NCBI RefSeq assembly: GCF_900106015.1
Contig: NZ_LT629797.1
Span: forward strand, 5,394,001-5,458,000
Direction: 5' to 3'
Source: Pseudomonas sihuiensis
Lineage (GTDB): Bacteria > Pseudomonadota > Gammaproteobacteria > Pseudomonadales > Pseudomonadaceae
DNA length: 64,000 nucleotides
The position numbers and the translations under genes are program-made. The notes under the pieces are model-generated. The model ran no database searches, was not told where the DNA came from, and saw only the letters and a program-made list of their open reading frames with translations. This document shows positions 16,765 through 26,507 of the stretch, piece by piece. Numbering within the stretch: position 1 is the stretch's first letter; the number at the start of each line of letters is the position of its first letter.

Positions 16765-18078
16765 TCAGAAAGCGTACTGCAAGCGCATGACGACGCCGTC
16801 GCCGCTATCATCACCGACCGAGTTACTAACTTTGTCGGTGCTGGCCTTGATGTAGTTGGCACTGATCTTTACCGCGTCGTTGGCGTACCAGTTGACGCCC
16901 AAGGTGTGAGCCTTGCCGCTTGCATCGCCGACTTGTCGCGTCGCGCTACTGCTGGTCACGTTGTCATCTTCTATGGTGATCGAGTCGAATCGGTAGAACA
17001 ACTCCCATGCGCCCAACTGTTTGTTGGCAGGTTTGATGGTGTCGAACTTGGCTCCATCGAGTTTATAGAGGCGCGGCTCACCTGTGAGCGTATAGGCCAT
17101 CTGCACATAGTAGCCCTTGGCGTCTATATCGCTGCTAGCCTGATCGGCCTTGAGTGTGCGGCTAAGGTATTCGCCCTGAATCGAAAAGGCATTCAGTGCC
17201 CATGCACCTTCTACGCCCCAAACGGCATCGTCTTCCCAGAGGTCGGCAGTGGCCGCGCTACCACCGAACAGCGCACGGTTGCCGTTGGCGCCGGCACTGT
17301 TGCCACCGTTGGTATCGACGCCGCGCATCCCCATACGCGAGCGAATGCGAGTATCCACTGCACTGCCACTGAGGTCGCGATAGGCGTACTGCAGGCCTAC
17401 ATGCAGAACGTTACCCGGTTGGTTCAACGGCGCAAAAACGCCGCGAGCGTTGTAGCGTTTGACGCTGTCGCCGTCGGTATCGTTATTGTTCTCGCTGAAA
17501 ACGCTGCCTGACAGGAACACGCTGTCAGCGAGTACGCTGCTGGCCTGTACGCCCATGCCCGAGTTGTCATTTGTCCATTCGGCCAGGTCGTATGAAAGGT
17601 TGCGTTCCAGGGCTGTCGTCCATTTGGAACTGGTAGCCTTTTCCAAGCCGAAGTCGGTGTAGAAACGCCCGAGCTTGATGTTCAGGGGGCTGAAACCAGT
17701 GTAGGTCACGCTGGCTTCATCGAAATAACCTGCGCTGTCGTTACCGGTGTTTCGTGACAGGTCATAGTTGACCTGGTACTTCCAGTCTTTGTAAGCAGTG
17801 CCACCCAATTCCAGATAGGCGCGACGGAAGTATGCCGCATCGGCAGCGTTGCCATTACGGGTGTAGTAGTCGTCGAACATCGCATAGTCGGCCTGTAGAC
17901 GCCCACCGATCTTGAAGCTGAATGCCTTGTCGGTCGTCGCGACCTCCAGGCCACCTTTGGTCTTGATAACGATGTCAGCACCATCGGTGGTGACCGTGCC
18001 GGCCATTACCGAGAAGGCCGGCAGGCTTAGCAGAATGCCGAGTGCTAGTGGGGAGAGTTGGGTGCTTTTGATCAACAT
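16765..18078 (-). CDS. OprO/OprP family phosphate-selective porin
   Basis: OprP and OprO are trimeric 16-strand outer-membrane porins for phosphate and polyphosphate; wider family members transport other anions. The 437-residue protein has a signal peptide ending near SVMAG, then the family start [20 protein letters not shown] and [17 protein letters not shown], and a final strand MRLQYAF ending in Phe as required for outer-membrane assembly. Central segments such as [15 protein letters not shown] are typical. Selectivity cannot be read directly. No phosphate regulon box was identified upstream. Confidence 0.87.
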   Translation of the reverse strand: MLIKSTQLSPLALGILLSLPAFSVMAGTVTTDGADIVIKTKGGLEVATTDKAFSFKIGGRLQADYAMFDDYYTRNGNAADAAYFRRAYLELGGTAYKDWKYQVNYDLSRNTGNDSAGYFDEASVTYTGFSPLNIKLGRFYTDFGLEKATSSKWTTALERNLSYDLAEWTNDNSGMGVQASSVLADSVFLSGSVFSENNNDTDGDSVKRYNARGVFAPLNQPGNVLHVGLQYAYRDLSGSAVDTRIRSRMGMRGVDTNGGNSAGANGNRALFGGSAATADLWEDDAVWGVEGAWALNAFSIQGEYLSRTLKADQASSDIDAKGYYVQMAYTLTGEPRLYKLDGAKFDTIKPANKQLGAWELFYRFDSITIEDDNVTSSSATRQVGDASGKAHTLGVNWYANDAVKISANYIKASTDKVSNSVGDDSGDGVVMRLQYAF

Positions 18079-18257
18079 GCATGGCTCCTTATCGCCGAGT
18101 GCTGGGTGTTGGCGACGCGATGCTTTGCAGTTCGGGTGACGGTTATTGGTCTGTTTTGTGACGTTTTGATTGCGGGGTGTAGGCTGGTTCTGCCAGCCCA
18201 GAGTTGGCGGGTGTTGGGGCTTTTCGGTAATCGTCCGTGGGTGGTTTCACTTCAATT

Positions 18258-18366
18258 ACCGTTTGGTGAAACCGCAGGCTGTGATGACCCCTACGCCGAA
18301 GGTAAGGGCGATCCAGCTAGACCAGCCGAAGTTTGAGTGCTCGGTGAGGGTCACGTTCCCGCATTA
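18258..18366 (-). pseudogene. C-terminal fragment of a membrane transporter, remnant
   Basis: On the minus strand 33 codons read NVTLTEHSNFGWSSWIALTF and continue GVGVITACGFTKR to a stop. The pattern is that of a last transmembrane helix with a basic tail. No start and no upstream continuation exist (a stop lies just before), so this looks like the end of a deleted transporter gene. The family is not identified. The rest of 18079-18496 has no supported gene. Confidence 0.35.
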
Positions 18367-18496
18367 CAGATAAGTAATTTTCCAGCAAGGCTGGTGATAG
18401 GTGGTGGTGAGTAGGCTTGCTTGCACGCAATCACTTCTCATCTGCCTTACATGATGCTTCTGGGTCACACATCGAATCGAATACCGGACGGCGCTT

Positions 18497-19414
18497 ATGG
18501 GGGCTGCCGTGGCTGAGGTCGAACGGCAGGTGGCCAGAAGCTTCCTGACGACTGCGCGCTGTGCCAGTTTTAAGCAGGCTGCTCGCAGTCTGAACCTGCC
18601 TCCCATGGTGCTACGCAGGCAGTTGCAGCGGCTCGAGAAAACTGTTGGAGAGGCGCTCTTCGTGTATCAGGAGCGCGCCCTTGCTCTAACGGTACGCGGT
18701 CGTTCTTTGCAGGCAGAGCTGGCTGCCCAGTATCAAGATTTGCGGCCAGAGGCCGCGTTGCTTGAAAAACCCAAGCTTCGTTTGGCGTTACCCGACAGGG
18801 TGCTCAACGATATTCTGGGACGGCATCTGGTGGCCTTTCTGCGTAGGGATGCTGGTGTGCACCTGGAACTGATCCGCCAGGAACGTGGCCCGTTAATGCA
18901 GAGTGAGGTCATGATCTGGTTGGCCGATCCGAATCAGACTCGACCCGACCCAGGTTTCGCCATGACGCGACCGCAGCGTCTGGCCTGCATCGACTTTCAG
19001 GCGTGCATAGCCAAGCGCTATGCGCGTGAGCGGCGCCTCCCCGCCAGCCTCGAAGATCTGAATGACTACATGCTGGTTCAGCAGGCCGATATCCCGACAT
19101 CGGCCCTGTTCTCACCGTGGAATGCTCTGGTGGACTCAAGGCGCAGCGCAGTGACGCGAGTGCATTCTCAGCAGTGGGCGATGGAACTGGTCAAGCATGC
19201 CGCCTGCGTTGGTCTGATGCCGAACTACATCACTCATCTCGATGCGAACCTGCAATCGCTACCCACCCTCTTCACGCAGCCCATGAGGCAATCGATCTGG
19301 CTGTCCTGCGCACCATTGTCCGCGCAGCGCGAGGACGTCGTTGGGCTGGTGGCGTTGATCCAGGCTGCGTTCGAGGAGCGGCGGCAGTGGTTTCTGCCTA
19401 ATGACGGTGAGTGA
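18497..19414 (+). CDS. LysR family transcriptional regulator
   Basis: The 305-residue protein has a LysR helix-turn-helix at residues about 8-65 (FLTTARCASFKQAARSLNLP followed by RRQLQRLEKTVGEALF) and a shorter, divergent effector domain. It precedes an OprD-type gene on the same strand by 73 bp, and the gene between them and the porin is absent, so it is a likely regulator of that porin. Because the porin carries a nonsense codon, the regulator may now have no functional local target. The upstream 300 bp hold only a transporter remnant. Confidence 0.82.
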   Translation: MGAAVAEVERQVARSFLTTARCASFKQAARSLNLPPMVLRRQLQRLEKTVGEALFVYQERALALTVRGRSLQAELAAQYQDLRPEAALLEKPKLRLALPDRVLNDILGRHLVAFLRRDAGVHLELIRQERGPLMQSEVMIWLADPNQTRPDPGFAMTRPQRLACIDFQACIAKRYARERRLPASLEDLNDYMLVQQADIPTSALFSPWNALVDSRRSAVTRVHSQQWAMELVKHAACVGLMPNYITHLDANLQSLPTLFTQPMRQSIWLSCAPLSAQREDVVGLVALIQAAFEERRQWFLPNDGE

Positions 19415-19487
19415 AGCTACATGTCGAACCAGGCGACATGGTTACAAAAACAACGATGCCTCACCCATAACAATTGGAGCATAAAGC

Positions 19488-20816
19488 ATGAAACGATCCA
19501 CCCTGGCACTGGCCATTACGGCGGTTGCACTCAGTCAGGCTGCTTCCGCCGATTTTCTCGGAGACAGCAAGGCGACGCTCGATATGCGCAACCTCTACTT
19601 CAATGAGGATGTGCGTGATCGCGACATTCCATCTACTCAGGAGTGGGGGCAGGGATTCATCCTCAACTATCAGTCTGGCTTCACCGAAGGGACGGTCGGC
19701 CTGGGGGTTGATGCCATTGGACTGCTGGGGGTGCGCCTCGATAGCGGTGGCCGGTCAGGCAAGGCAGGTATTGATCGTAACCCTGGCGCCCTGTTCCCGC
19801 TGGATAGCGATGGTTCTGCGGTCAGTGACTATAGCAAGGCCGGTGTAACGGCCAAGGCGCGTCTTTCCAAGACCGAGTTGCGCCTAGGCACTCTGCAGCC
19901 GAAGTTGCCGGTGGTGACTTTCAACGATGGTCGCCTGTTGCCGCAGTTGTTCTAGGGTGGTCAGATCGTCTCCAACGAGATCGAAGGGCTGACCTTGACA
20001 GCCGGTCAGTTGGAGCACGCAAAAGGTCGGAGCTCGACTGACTCACGTGGCTTGTCCATCGCCGGATCCAACAATGCAACCACTGGACAGTTCGTCAATA
20101 CGTTCTATTTCGCGGGTGGCGACTACAAGGTCACCAAGGATCTCACCGCTCAGTATTACTTCGGCAATCTGGAAGATTTCTACAAGCAACATTTCCTGGG
20201 ATTGATCCACAACTACGCACTGGGCGGTGGCAATCTCAAGACCGACCTGCGTTACTTCTACAGCACCTCCGATGGCAAGAACAGCAGTGAGAGCGGCCGG
20301 GCTGAGGGCTATCGCAGCAACGGTTACTGGACGGTCGGTGACAGCAAGCGTGGTGAGGTAGATAACCGTACCTGGAGTGCCTTGTTCACCTACAGCCATA
20401 GCGGTCATGAGCTGAGCGCGGGTTATCAGCAGGTGTCCGGCGATAGCGCCTTCCCGTACCTGAATGCTGGCGACGGGGCAACCAGTTACCTGATCACCGA
20501 TCGGCAGATCGGTCGTGGTGGTAAATTCCTCAGTGCTGGCGAGCGCACTTGGTTGGCCGGCTATGCCTATGATTTTGGCAAGCTGGGTATCTCGGGGCTA
20601 AAAGCCTCGGTGATGTATTTGTCGGGTGATAACGTCGACAGCGCACAGGGTGAGCGTAACGAATGGGAGCGTGACCTGCGCCTCGATTACGTTCTGCAGG
20701 AAGGATCACTGAAGGGACTTGGCTTCTCTCTGCGCAATGCCAGTCTGCGTGGCAATGTTGGGGCAGACGTCGATGAGAATCGGCTTTATGTGACGTACAG
20801 CTTGCCACTGCTTTAA
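19488..20816 (+). pseudogene. OprD family porin interrupted by one amber codon
   Basis: The 442-codon frame is intact apart from a TAG at 19953-19955 (codon 156). The paralogue at 1188 reads RLLPQVFEG where this gene reads RLLPQLF, stop, G, so a single change of GAG to TAG explains the break. Everything else is preserved: signal peptide ending near QAASA, opening DFLGDSKATLDMRNLYFN, and a final strand YVTYSLPLL. This suggests a very recent nonsense mutation or readthrough. The fragment after the stop has no good start of its own. The gene follows a LysR gene and precedes a bidirectional hairpin. Confidence 0.85.
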
Positions 20817-20826
20817 ACCATGGAAA

Positions 20827-20859
20827 GTTGCCTCTTCTGTTCTGTGCAGAAGGGGCAAC
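20827..20859. terminator. Bidirectional hairpin between oprD pseudogene and cadR-like gene
   Basis: GTTGCCTCTTCT pairs with AGAAGGGGCAAC (one G-T wobble) around a 9-nt loop, exactly between two convergent genes. It is the expected shared terminator. Confidence 0.6.
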
Positions 20860-20864
20860 ATGAT

Positions 20865-21305
20865 TCACTTCAATTCGTTTTTTTCAGCGGTTGATAAAGA
20901 CGAACCGCTACCGTGGCTGCTCAACTGGAGTACGATGCCACAGTATGCCATTTTTTCACTTCCTCCCTTGCAGCGCCCGAGCAATTCGCGCAACTGCGCA
21001 TGCAGTGCCTGCAAATTCTGAATGCGTGCCTCGACATGAGCGATGTGTTCTTCCACCAATGTACTAATGAGTGCGCAACTCGCATGCGGCCGATCATGCA
21101 TTGCCAATAAGCGACCTATTTCTTCCAATGTCATATCGAGTGCACGACAATTGCGGATGAATGTCAGGCGCTCGAAGTGCAGCTGACTATATAAACGATA
21201 GTTACTGTTATTGCGCGAGGGGCTGGGTAGTAACCCCTGGCGCTCGTAGTAGCGAATGGTTTCCACTGGGCAGCCTGTTCGCCTAGCGAGTTCACCAATT
21301 TTCAT
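20865..21305 (-). CDS. CadR/PbrR-type MerR family metal sensor
   Basis: MerR-family activators of this group bind Cd(II), Pb(II) or Zn(II) and untwist a 19-20 bp spacer promoter. The start at 21305 gives a 146-residue protein beginning MKIGELARRTGCPVETIRYY (helix-turn-helix), with metal-site cysteines at Cys77 (HASCAL), Cys112 (GRCKGG) and Cys122, the spacing of the CadR/PbrR group. No exporter gene lies beside it, and no matching operator is seen in its own 240-bp upstream region. A good operator of this type lies 4.9 kb away in front of czcR, which makes czcRS a candidate target. The longer frame start at 21332 is less likely. Confidence 0.85.
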   Translation of the reverse strand: MKIGELARRTGCPVETIRYYERQGLLPSPSRNNSNYRLYSQLHFERLTFIRNCRALDMTLEEIGRLLAMHDRPHASCALISTLVEEHIAHVEARIQNLQALHAQLRELLGRCKGGSEKMAYCGIVLQLSSHGSGSSLSTAEKNELK

Positions 21306-21545
21306 AATGATGCTTCCAGAGTACGTCAGCATGAGGTGCTGATACTGCCGTTAGAGCGGCTTGCCATCATCTAGATTGATGGCTTCGTGACAGTCTGGAA
21401 ATGAAGAGGTTCTTTGATTACGAAATTGTAATGCGGCGCTCATCTTCGAGTTATCTGGAGGTTGCAAGGATAGAAGGGCCAAATCCACAAGAAGAAATCG
21501 GCCTATGACAATCCCAATACTGCCGGTAAGCATCAGGAGCAATGC

Positions 21546-22889
21546 ATGAAAAAAAGTCCTCTAACCATGGCGATCATCTCCGCGTTGGCATTCGGTGCAA
21601 GCGCGATGGCTCAGGCATCCGAGCCTCAGGCATCCGAAGGCTTCATCGAAGGAAGCAGCCTGAATATTCTCAACCGAAACTTCTATTTCAACCGTGATTT
21701 CCGTAAGGGCGAAGCTAGAGTACTGCCCAACGGTGAGCGCAGCAGCTACACCGAGGCATGGGCGCACGGCATCATGGCTAACTTCGAGTCCGGTTTCACT
21801 CAGGGAACCGTTGGTTTCGGCATCGACGCTTATGCCGGACTGGGCTTGAAGCTTGATACCGGTGATGGACGATATGGCCCCGGTGGTAGTGTCAACATGT
21901 TCCCGGTGGACAGCGATGATCGTGCCGAGGACTCGTACTCGAAAGTGGGGGCCGCGGTAAAGGCGCGCTTCGCTGATACGGTCGTCAAGGCCGGTGACGT
22001 ATTCCCAACGACACCTGTCGTGCACTACGGGGACTCTCGTCTGCTGCCGCAGAGCTTCAAAGGTGTGACGGTCGTCAACGAAAGCATAGAGGGCCTGACC
22101 CTGCAAGGCGGTCGTCTACATGCCATGAGCCAACCGCAGGAGAGCACTTCACGCGGTGATTTCGCGACCTTCTATGCTGGGCAGGTGGACTCTCCCTGGG
22201 TCGGCTACTTTGGTGGTGACTACGAGCTCAACGACAACCTGGGCTTCAGCCTTTACAGCAGCCGTTTGAAGGATGCCTGGGATCAGTACTACGCTGGCAT
22301 GTGGTGGACTTACCCACTTTCCGAGGACCTGTCGTTGTTTGGTGGTCTGAATTACTACAACGCCACCGACGAAGGTAAGAAGCAGCTGGGTGATTTCAGT
22401 AACAACATCTATAGCGGTAGCATCGGTGTCAAGTACGGCGCTCACCGTGTAGCGCTCTCTCACCAGCGTAACAACGGCGATGACGACTTTGACTACCTGC
22501 GTCAGTCCGACTCGATCTTCCTCGACAACTCCCTTCAGTACAGCGACTTCAACTCGCCCAAGGAACGCTCCTGGATGGTGCGCTACGATCTGGACATGGC
22601 TGACTTTGGTGTGCCAGGGCTGAGCTTCATGGCGCGTTACGCGCGGGGGAGTGATGCGGACTACTCCAACGCTAACAGCACGTACATGCGCAGGGATGAT
22701 ACAACTGGTAACCCGCTGACCGATCAGAAGCGCTGGGAACGCGACTTTGAGGTCAAATACGTATTCCTCGAGGGTTCTCTGAAGGATCTGTCCGTGCGCG
22801 TGCGTCAGATGACCACTCGCGCTACTGCTTACGAAAGCGACCTCGATGAAGTGCGTGTGATCGTCGAGTATCCGCTTCAGGTGCTGTAA
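21546..22889 (+). CDS. OprD family outer-membrane porin
   Basis: This 447-residue porin has a signal peptide ending near SAMAQA, the family opening FIEGSSLNILNRNFYFNRDF, and the closing segment VRVIVEYPLQVL. Segments such as ESGFTQGTVGFGIDAYAGLG match the other two OprD proteins in the window, and the gene is intact, unlike its neighbour at 19488. It is monocistronic: 240 bp separate it from the divergent MerR gene, and a strong hairpin follows. In several pseudomonads czc-linked regulators repress OprD; a similar link here would be inference from proximity. Confidence 0.87.
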   Translation: MKKSPLTMAIISALAFGASAMAQASEPQASEGFIEGSSLNILNRNFYFNRDFRKGEARVLPNGERSSYTEAWAHGIMANFESGFTQGTVGFGIDAYAGLGLKLDTGDGRYGPGGSVNMFPVDSDDRAEDSYSKVGAAVKARFADTVVKAGDVFPTTPVVHYGDSRLLPQSFKGVTVVNESIEGLTLQGGRLHAMSQPQESTSRGDFATFYAGQVDSPWVGYFGGDYELNDNLGFSLYSSRLKDAWDQYYAGMWWTYPLSEDLSLFGGLNYYNATDEGKKQLGDFSNNIYSGSIGVKYGAHRVALSHQRNNGDDDFDYLRQSDSIFLDNSLQYSDFNSPKERSWMVRYDLDMADFGVPGLSFMARYARGSDADYSNANSTYMRRDDTTGNPLTDQKRWERDFEVKYVFLEGSLKDLSVRVRQMTTRATAYESDLDEVRVIVEYPLQVL

Positions 22890-22896
22890 CGACATT

Positions 22897-22919
22897 CAGG
22901 GGCGGCATCGCCGCCCCTG
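22897..22919 (+). terminator. Hairpin terminator of oprD
   Basis: CAGGGGCGGC / GCCGCCCCTG is a perfect 10-bp stem with a 3-nt loop, 8 bp after the porin stop codon. The T-tract is weak. Confidence 0.65.
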
Positions 22920-23030
22920 TCTGACAGGATTGTAATTTGAACCTCATGCTCATGTTAGGTGCCGATGCATAACATGGGACTGTCTTCAAAGCGTTCGTTT
23001 CCACGTTTGCTCAGTCAGTCCGAGGTGCAT

Positions 23031-23225
23031 ATGAAAGTTTTTTCCCAGTTTCTGCTTATCGTGTTTCTGGGGGCGGCCAGTATGGTTGCCTCTGCAGAGG
23101 ATGGTTCGGAGCGCTCGCTCAATGCCGTCAAGCAATTCCGTGAGAATCAGCAGCGCATTCATGGTGACAAAGCCGTTGAGCAGCAGAAGTCGTCCCCAAG
23201 TGCTCAGGGTGAGCAAGACGACTGA
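23031..23225 (+). CDS. PtrA-like small secreted protein
   Basis: The 64-residue product has a clear signal peptide (MKVFSQFLLIVFLGAASMVASA) and a short mature part, EDGSERSLNAVKQFRENQQR with IHGD following. The GSERS and QRIHGD elements resemble the N-terminal domain of PtrA-type co-regulatory proteins, which in Pseudomonas are strongly metal-induced and found beside copper or czc loci. The start at 23031 was chosen because it begins the signal peptide directly. It is followed by a strong terminator. The metal-related assignment is based on resemblance and location and is moderate. Confidence 0.6.
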   Translation: MKVFSQFLLIVFLGAASMVASAEDGSERSLNAVKQFRENQQRIHGDKAVEQQKSSPSAQGEQDD

Positions 23226-23313
23226 GCGCGTGAACTAGCGCAAGCCGTCCTGCTCGCTCTCTCCAGTCCATCTCTTGGTAGCTCCCGCTCCTTTGGTGAG
23301 AGATGGTTCCTTG

Positions 23314-23338
23314 GCGCCCCTTTGGGGGCGCTTTTTTT
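23314..23338 (+). terminator. Intrinsic terminator
   Basis: GCGCCCC / GGGGCGC with a 4-nt loop followed by seven T residues, downstream of the PtrA-like gene. Confidence 0.85.
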
Positions 23339-23550
23339 GTTCGTCAAAGAATTGGGTTGGAACTGCTTAGTCTTGTGGGCGCGATATCTCTCCACTTGAG
23401 TTTGCTCTATCCCAAGTTGAGTGGGCACTGATTGATAGTGGATAGTGTCTGCCGTAATAAGTGTCCATGATCCATACCAGGCGACGTTTTCCGAATAATT
23501 CAAAAGAGAGACGGTAGAGCAGTGCTTACTGGCACGACGCTTCGTCATAT

Positions 23551-23964
23551 GTTCGAGAGACGCTTGGTATCGCTGAAAGTCTGTTGGGCAAGTGGAAGTG
23601 CTAGAACGAACAGCAGTGTGAGTGGTGAAAGTGTGAAGCTGCGCCAGCGGCTGGCTCAGGTCAACAGTAATGCGATGCTCTAAAGACGCTCGCCATCTCC
23701 TCACAGCCCACGGAGTCAAGTTTAGCGCTGTCGAGGCATTGGTCGGTCTCTATCCCGTAGCACTGATGTGCCGGCTGCTGTGGGTATTAAGCAACGGTTT
23801 CTATGCCTGGCAGCAGCGGTCGCCCTCGGTGTGAAAGATGGCGAGTCGGCGTCTGAGCAAGGAGAACCACACCATCTACCATGAGATGAATGTCTGTAGG
23901 GGACGAAGTGGGCGGCTGAAACTGAGAAAATGTGTCGTCTGGTGAGGGGCTTGTATTCGACGTA
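23551..23964 (+). mobile_element. IS3-family transposase remnant (orfA and orfB pieces)
   Basis: Pieces of both IS3-type frames can be read in order with several stops and shifts. OrfA-like parts are LGIAESLLGKWK (23563 on) and LRQRLAQVNS near 23640. OrfB-like parts are GVKFSAVEALVGLYPVALMC, then a segment ending NGFYAW (stop at 23832), and later EKMCRLVRGLYS before 23964. The DDE catalytic core is missing. This is an old, deleted insertion between the PtrA-like gene and czcS. No terminal repeats are recognised. The 23339-23550 stretch has nothing else supported. Confidence 0.65.
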
Positions 23965-24004
23965 GATGGGGCAAAAAGGGGGCGCCATCCCTGGCGCAAT
24001 TCGA

Positions 24005-25438
24005 TTAAGCAGTCTTTTCCGTTGAGCTTTGGCGGGCCTGCTCGATCAAGGGCTTTGGTAAAGGGAAGTACAGCGTAAAAACTGTGGTCTGATCTGCGAT
24101 GCTGCTCACGCCCACGTGGCCATGGTGCAGGCTCATGATCGAATGCACGATGGCCAGGCCCAGCCCGGTGCCGCCATCAGCACGTGACCGTCCACGATCC
24201 ACGCGATAGAAACGCTCGAACAGTTTGGGTAGGTGCTCGGGAGGAATGCCTGCACCTGGGTTGCTCACTGCCAGGGTGGCGTTCGTCGCGTTAGTGACGA
24301 GGTCAATATCGATTTTCGAGCCTTCCGGGCTATGGCGGATGGCGTTGGATAGCAGGTTAGAGATAGCTCTCTGTACCATCAAGCGATCGCCATTAATTGT
24401 TGCGTACCCTGATACGTTGAGTTTGATGTCCTTTTCTTCGGCCGTGAGGCTGAAAAGCTCCACTACTTTCTCTGCCTCTTCGTGCAGTGCAATTGCCTCG
24501 AAGGGGATAAGTGCTGCCGGATGGCTGACGTGGGCGAGAAACAGCATGTCCGATACGATCCGTGTGACCCGGCCGAGCTCCTCAGTGCAGTTCTCCAGCA
24601 CCAGTTTGTATTCCTCTGGCGGGCGTTCCCGTGAGAGCGTCACCTGCGCTTTACCGATCAGATTGGTGATGGGGGAGCGTAATTCATGTGCCAGGTCGTC
24701 AGAGAATTGCGAAAGCTGTTGTACGCCACCGTCCAGGCGATGAAGCATGAAGTTGATGCTGTTAGCCAATTCGCGAAGCTCCTGCGGTAGGTTATCCAGT
24801 GGCAGGCGATGGCTCAGATCCTGGGTCGAGACGAGTTCTGCAACCTTGCGGAACTGATTCAGGGAGCTCAGGCCGCGATGAGCGATCCACCAGGCTCCGG
24901 CCGCGATCAGAGCCAGTACGAAGGGCAGGGCAATCAAGGTGGATTCGACATAGGCATGTAGCAGTGCTTGGTCAGCGGAGCGCTCCAGTGTAAGGACGGC
25001 GCGTATTCGTGATCCGTCCTTACGCAGAATAAGCTGCGAGGCGGTCAAGAGCTGCTTGTCCTGCGCATCTCGCCAATCTTCGAAGGCGATGGTCTCGCTG
25101 GCGTTTTCTATAAAGGAAGGTAGGGCCTCCTGTGTCTGGCCCACGCTCATGATTTCCTTGGGAGACGAGCTGTCGTCATAAAGAGCGAGCGAGAGGCTGT
25201 CGTGGCCTTTGATCAAATCTCTGATGTTGTGGGCCTGGTCACCGACTTCCGGGCGAGTGTTGATTTCTCTCATGCCATGGCGGATTTGCTGAAGCTTGTC
25301 CTCGAGGCTTTGCTCTGCAATGTAGTCGAGCTGCCGGCTTAACGAGAAATAAGCCAGCGCACTCAGCAGTGCAACCAGTATCAGGCCCAGTATTGCGACC
25401 GACAGGCTGAGTTGGCTTGAGAGTCTGGCAGGCCTCAT
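24005..25438 (-). CDS. czcS: Heavy-metal sensor histidine kinase CzcS
   Basis: This 477-residue membrane kinase senses periplasmic metal and phosphorylates CzcR. It has transmembrane helices at about residues 10-31 and 167-187 flanking a periplasmic sensor domain, a HAMP region, the H-box [16 protein letters not shown] with the phosphorylated His251, the N-box near [16 protein letters not shown], and the G-boxes [13 protein letters not shown]. Its start overlaps the end of czcR by 4 bp, indicating coupled translation. It belongs to the CusS/CzcS heavy-metal sensor family, and the adjacent czcCBA supports CzcS over CopS. An OmpR/EnvZ-type generic sensor is unlikely. Confidence 0.88.
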   Translation of the reverse strand: MRPARLSSQLSLSVAILGLILVALLSALAYFSLSRQLDYIAEQSLEDKLQQIRHGMREINTRPEVGDQAHNIRDLIKGHDSLSLALYDDSSSPKEIMSVGQTQEALPSFIENASETIAFEDWRDAQDKQLLTASQLILRKDGSRIRAVLTLERSADQALLHAYVESTLIALPFVLALIAAGAWWIAHRGLSSLNQFRKVAELVSTQDLSHRLPLDNLPQELRELANSINFMLHRLDGGVQQLSQFSDDLAHELRSPITNLIGKAQVTLSRERPPEEYKLVLENCTEELGRVTRIVSDMLFLAHVSHPAALIPFEAIALHEEAEKVVELFSLTAEEKDIKLNVSGYATINGDRLMVQRAISNLLSNAIRHSPEGSKIDIDLVTNATNATLAVSNPGAGIPPEHLPKLFERFYRVDRGRSRADGGTGLGLAIVHSIMSLHHGHVGVSSIADQTTVFTLYFPLPKPLIEQARQSSTEKTA

Positions 25439-26109
25439 TGACGAGCCTCCAGTACATAGCCGACGCCGCGCAAGGTGTGGATCAGTTTGTTCTCGAAAGG
25501 GTCGTCGATCTTGGCGCGCAAGCGGCGGATGGAAACTTCGACGACGTTGGTATCACAGTCGAAGTTCATGTCCCAGACCAGCGAGATGATCTGGGTGCGC
25601 GAGAGTACTTCGCCGCTGCGTCGCATCAGCAGGTGCAGCAGAGCGAACTCCTTGGTGGTCAGATCGATTCGTTGGCCGTTGCGATAGGCGCGGTGGCGGG
25701 CTGGATCCAGCTCAAGGTCGTCGACCTTGAGCACGTCTGGCGCGCTGACCTGTTCACCTCTTCGTAGCAGCGAGCGAACTCTGGCCAGAAGCTCGGGGAA
25801 CTCGAATGGCTTCACCAGATAGTCGTCGGCACCGGAGTCGAAGCCTTTGAGCTTGTCGGCCAGGCGCCCGCGTGCCGTCAGCATCATCACAGGGGTGCGA
25901 CTATTACGGCGAATGCTGGCCAGTACGCCCCAGCCATCGATCTCTGGTAAGTCGACATCAAGGATGATCAATTCGTAGGACGCCTGGGCCGCCATGTGCA
26001 AGCCGTCGACACCATTGGTGGCAATATCGACGACATAGCCGCTCTCGGTAAGTCCCTGGTGGAGATATTCGGCAGTTTTAAGCTCGTCCTCAACAATCAG
26101 GATTCGCAT
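25435..26109 (-). CDS. czcR: Response regulator CzcR (OmpR family)
   Basis: CzcR activates the czcCBA efflux genes and in Pseudomonas also represses the oprD porin. The 224-residue protein has a receiver domain (phospho-acceptor Asp51 in [15 protein letters not shown], Lys in [18 protein letters not shown]) and a C-terminal winged helix DNA-binding domain ([40 protein letters not shown]). [13 protein letters not shown] and [12 protein letters not shown] are closer to CzcR than to CopR. It is divergent from czcC with 398 bp between the starts, and a MerR-type operator-promoter lies upstream pointing into it. Confidence 0.9.
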   Translation of the reverse strand: MRILIVEDELKTAEYLHQGLTESGYVVDIATNGVDGLHMAAQASYELIILDVDLPEIDGWGVLASIRRNSRTPVMMLTARGRLADKLKGFDSGADDYLVKPFEFPELLARVRSLLRRGEQVSAPDVLKVDDLELDPARHRAYRNGQRIDLTTKEFALLHLLMRRSGEVLSRTQIISLVWDMNFDCDTNVVEVSIRRLRAKIDDPFENKLIHTLRGVGYVLEARQ

Positions 26110-26197
26110 GTAGTAGTTGACCTTGGTGGGGGAGAGAAATTTTTATCGAGTCGCGATGATTGTTGGACTTGGGGGGCGATCGGCATTTGCGTGGCGG

Positions 26198-26228
26198 ATG
26201 ATGATCCCTGTAGTAACTACAGGGTCAA
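26198..26228 (-). promoter_or_regulatory. MerR-family (CadR-type) operator-promoter for czcR-czcS
   Basis: On the minus strand TTGACC (26223-26228) is followed by a perfect dyad CCCTGTAG / CTACAGGG with a 3-bp centre (26206-26224) and a -10-like CATCAT (26198-26203), giving a 19-bp spacer. This is the geometry and sequence type bound by CadR/PbrR sensors. It lies 89-119 bp upstream of the czcR start. The rest of the 26110-26507 divergent region is AT-rich, with ATTACGTAATTGTAAT at 26383 as a possible further regulator site. Confidence 0.8.
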
Positions 26229-26507
26229 GCGGGAGGCCCCTGATTTAGAGGGCTACAGCCCCGTCCGTGTACGCCGCTGGTTGCTTTTATGATGCTTTTT
26301 ATATGTCCAGTTGTAACTTTATGACTCGAATGATTGTTGCATTCGCGGCATGTTAATACAGCGTTATATGGCGTGGCTGGGCATTACGTAATTGTAATTT
26401 TGCAGTCACCTCGACGATAGGTGAGGCTCCCTAAATTCTGCACCGAATAAAGTTTTCGGAGGTTTCATGCATGTCTCCGAATTTATCCAGGTGTGGAGGA
26501 AAAGCCC

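Noticed and set aside
19995..20816. A separate 273-residue porin gene
   Set aside because: It is in the same frame as the upstream 155-codon piece and together they make one OprD protein with one amber codon.
23204..23719. A 171-codon minus-strand frame between the PtrA-like gene and czcS
   Set aside because: It runs antisense through a terminator and an IS3 remnant, with Ser/Thr-rich low-information composition.
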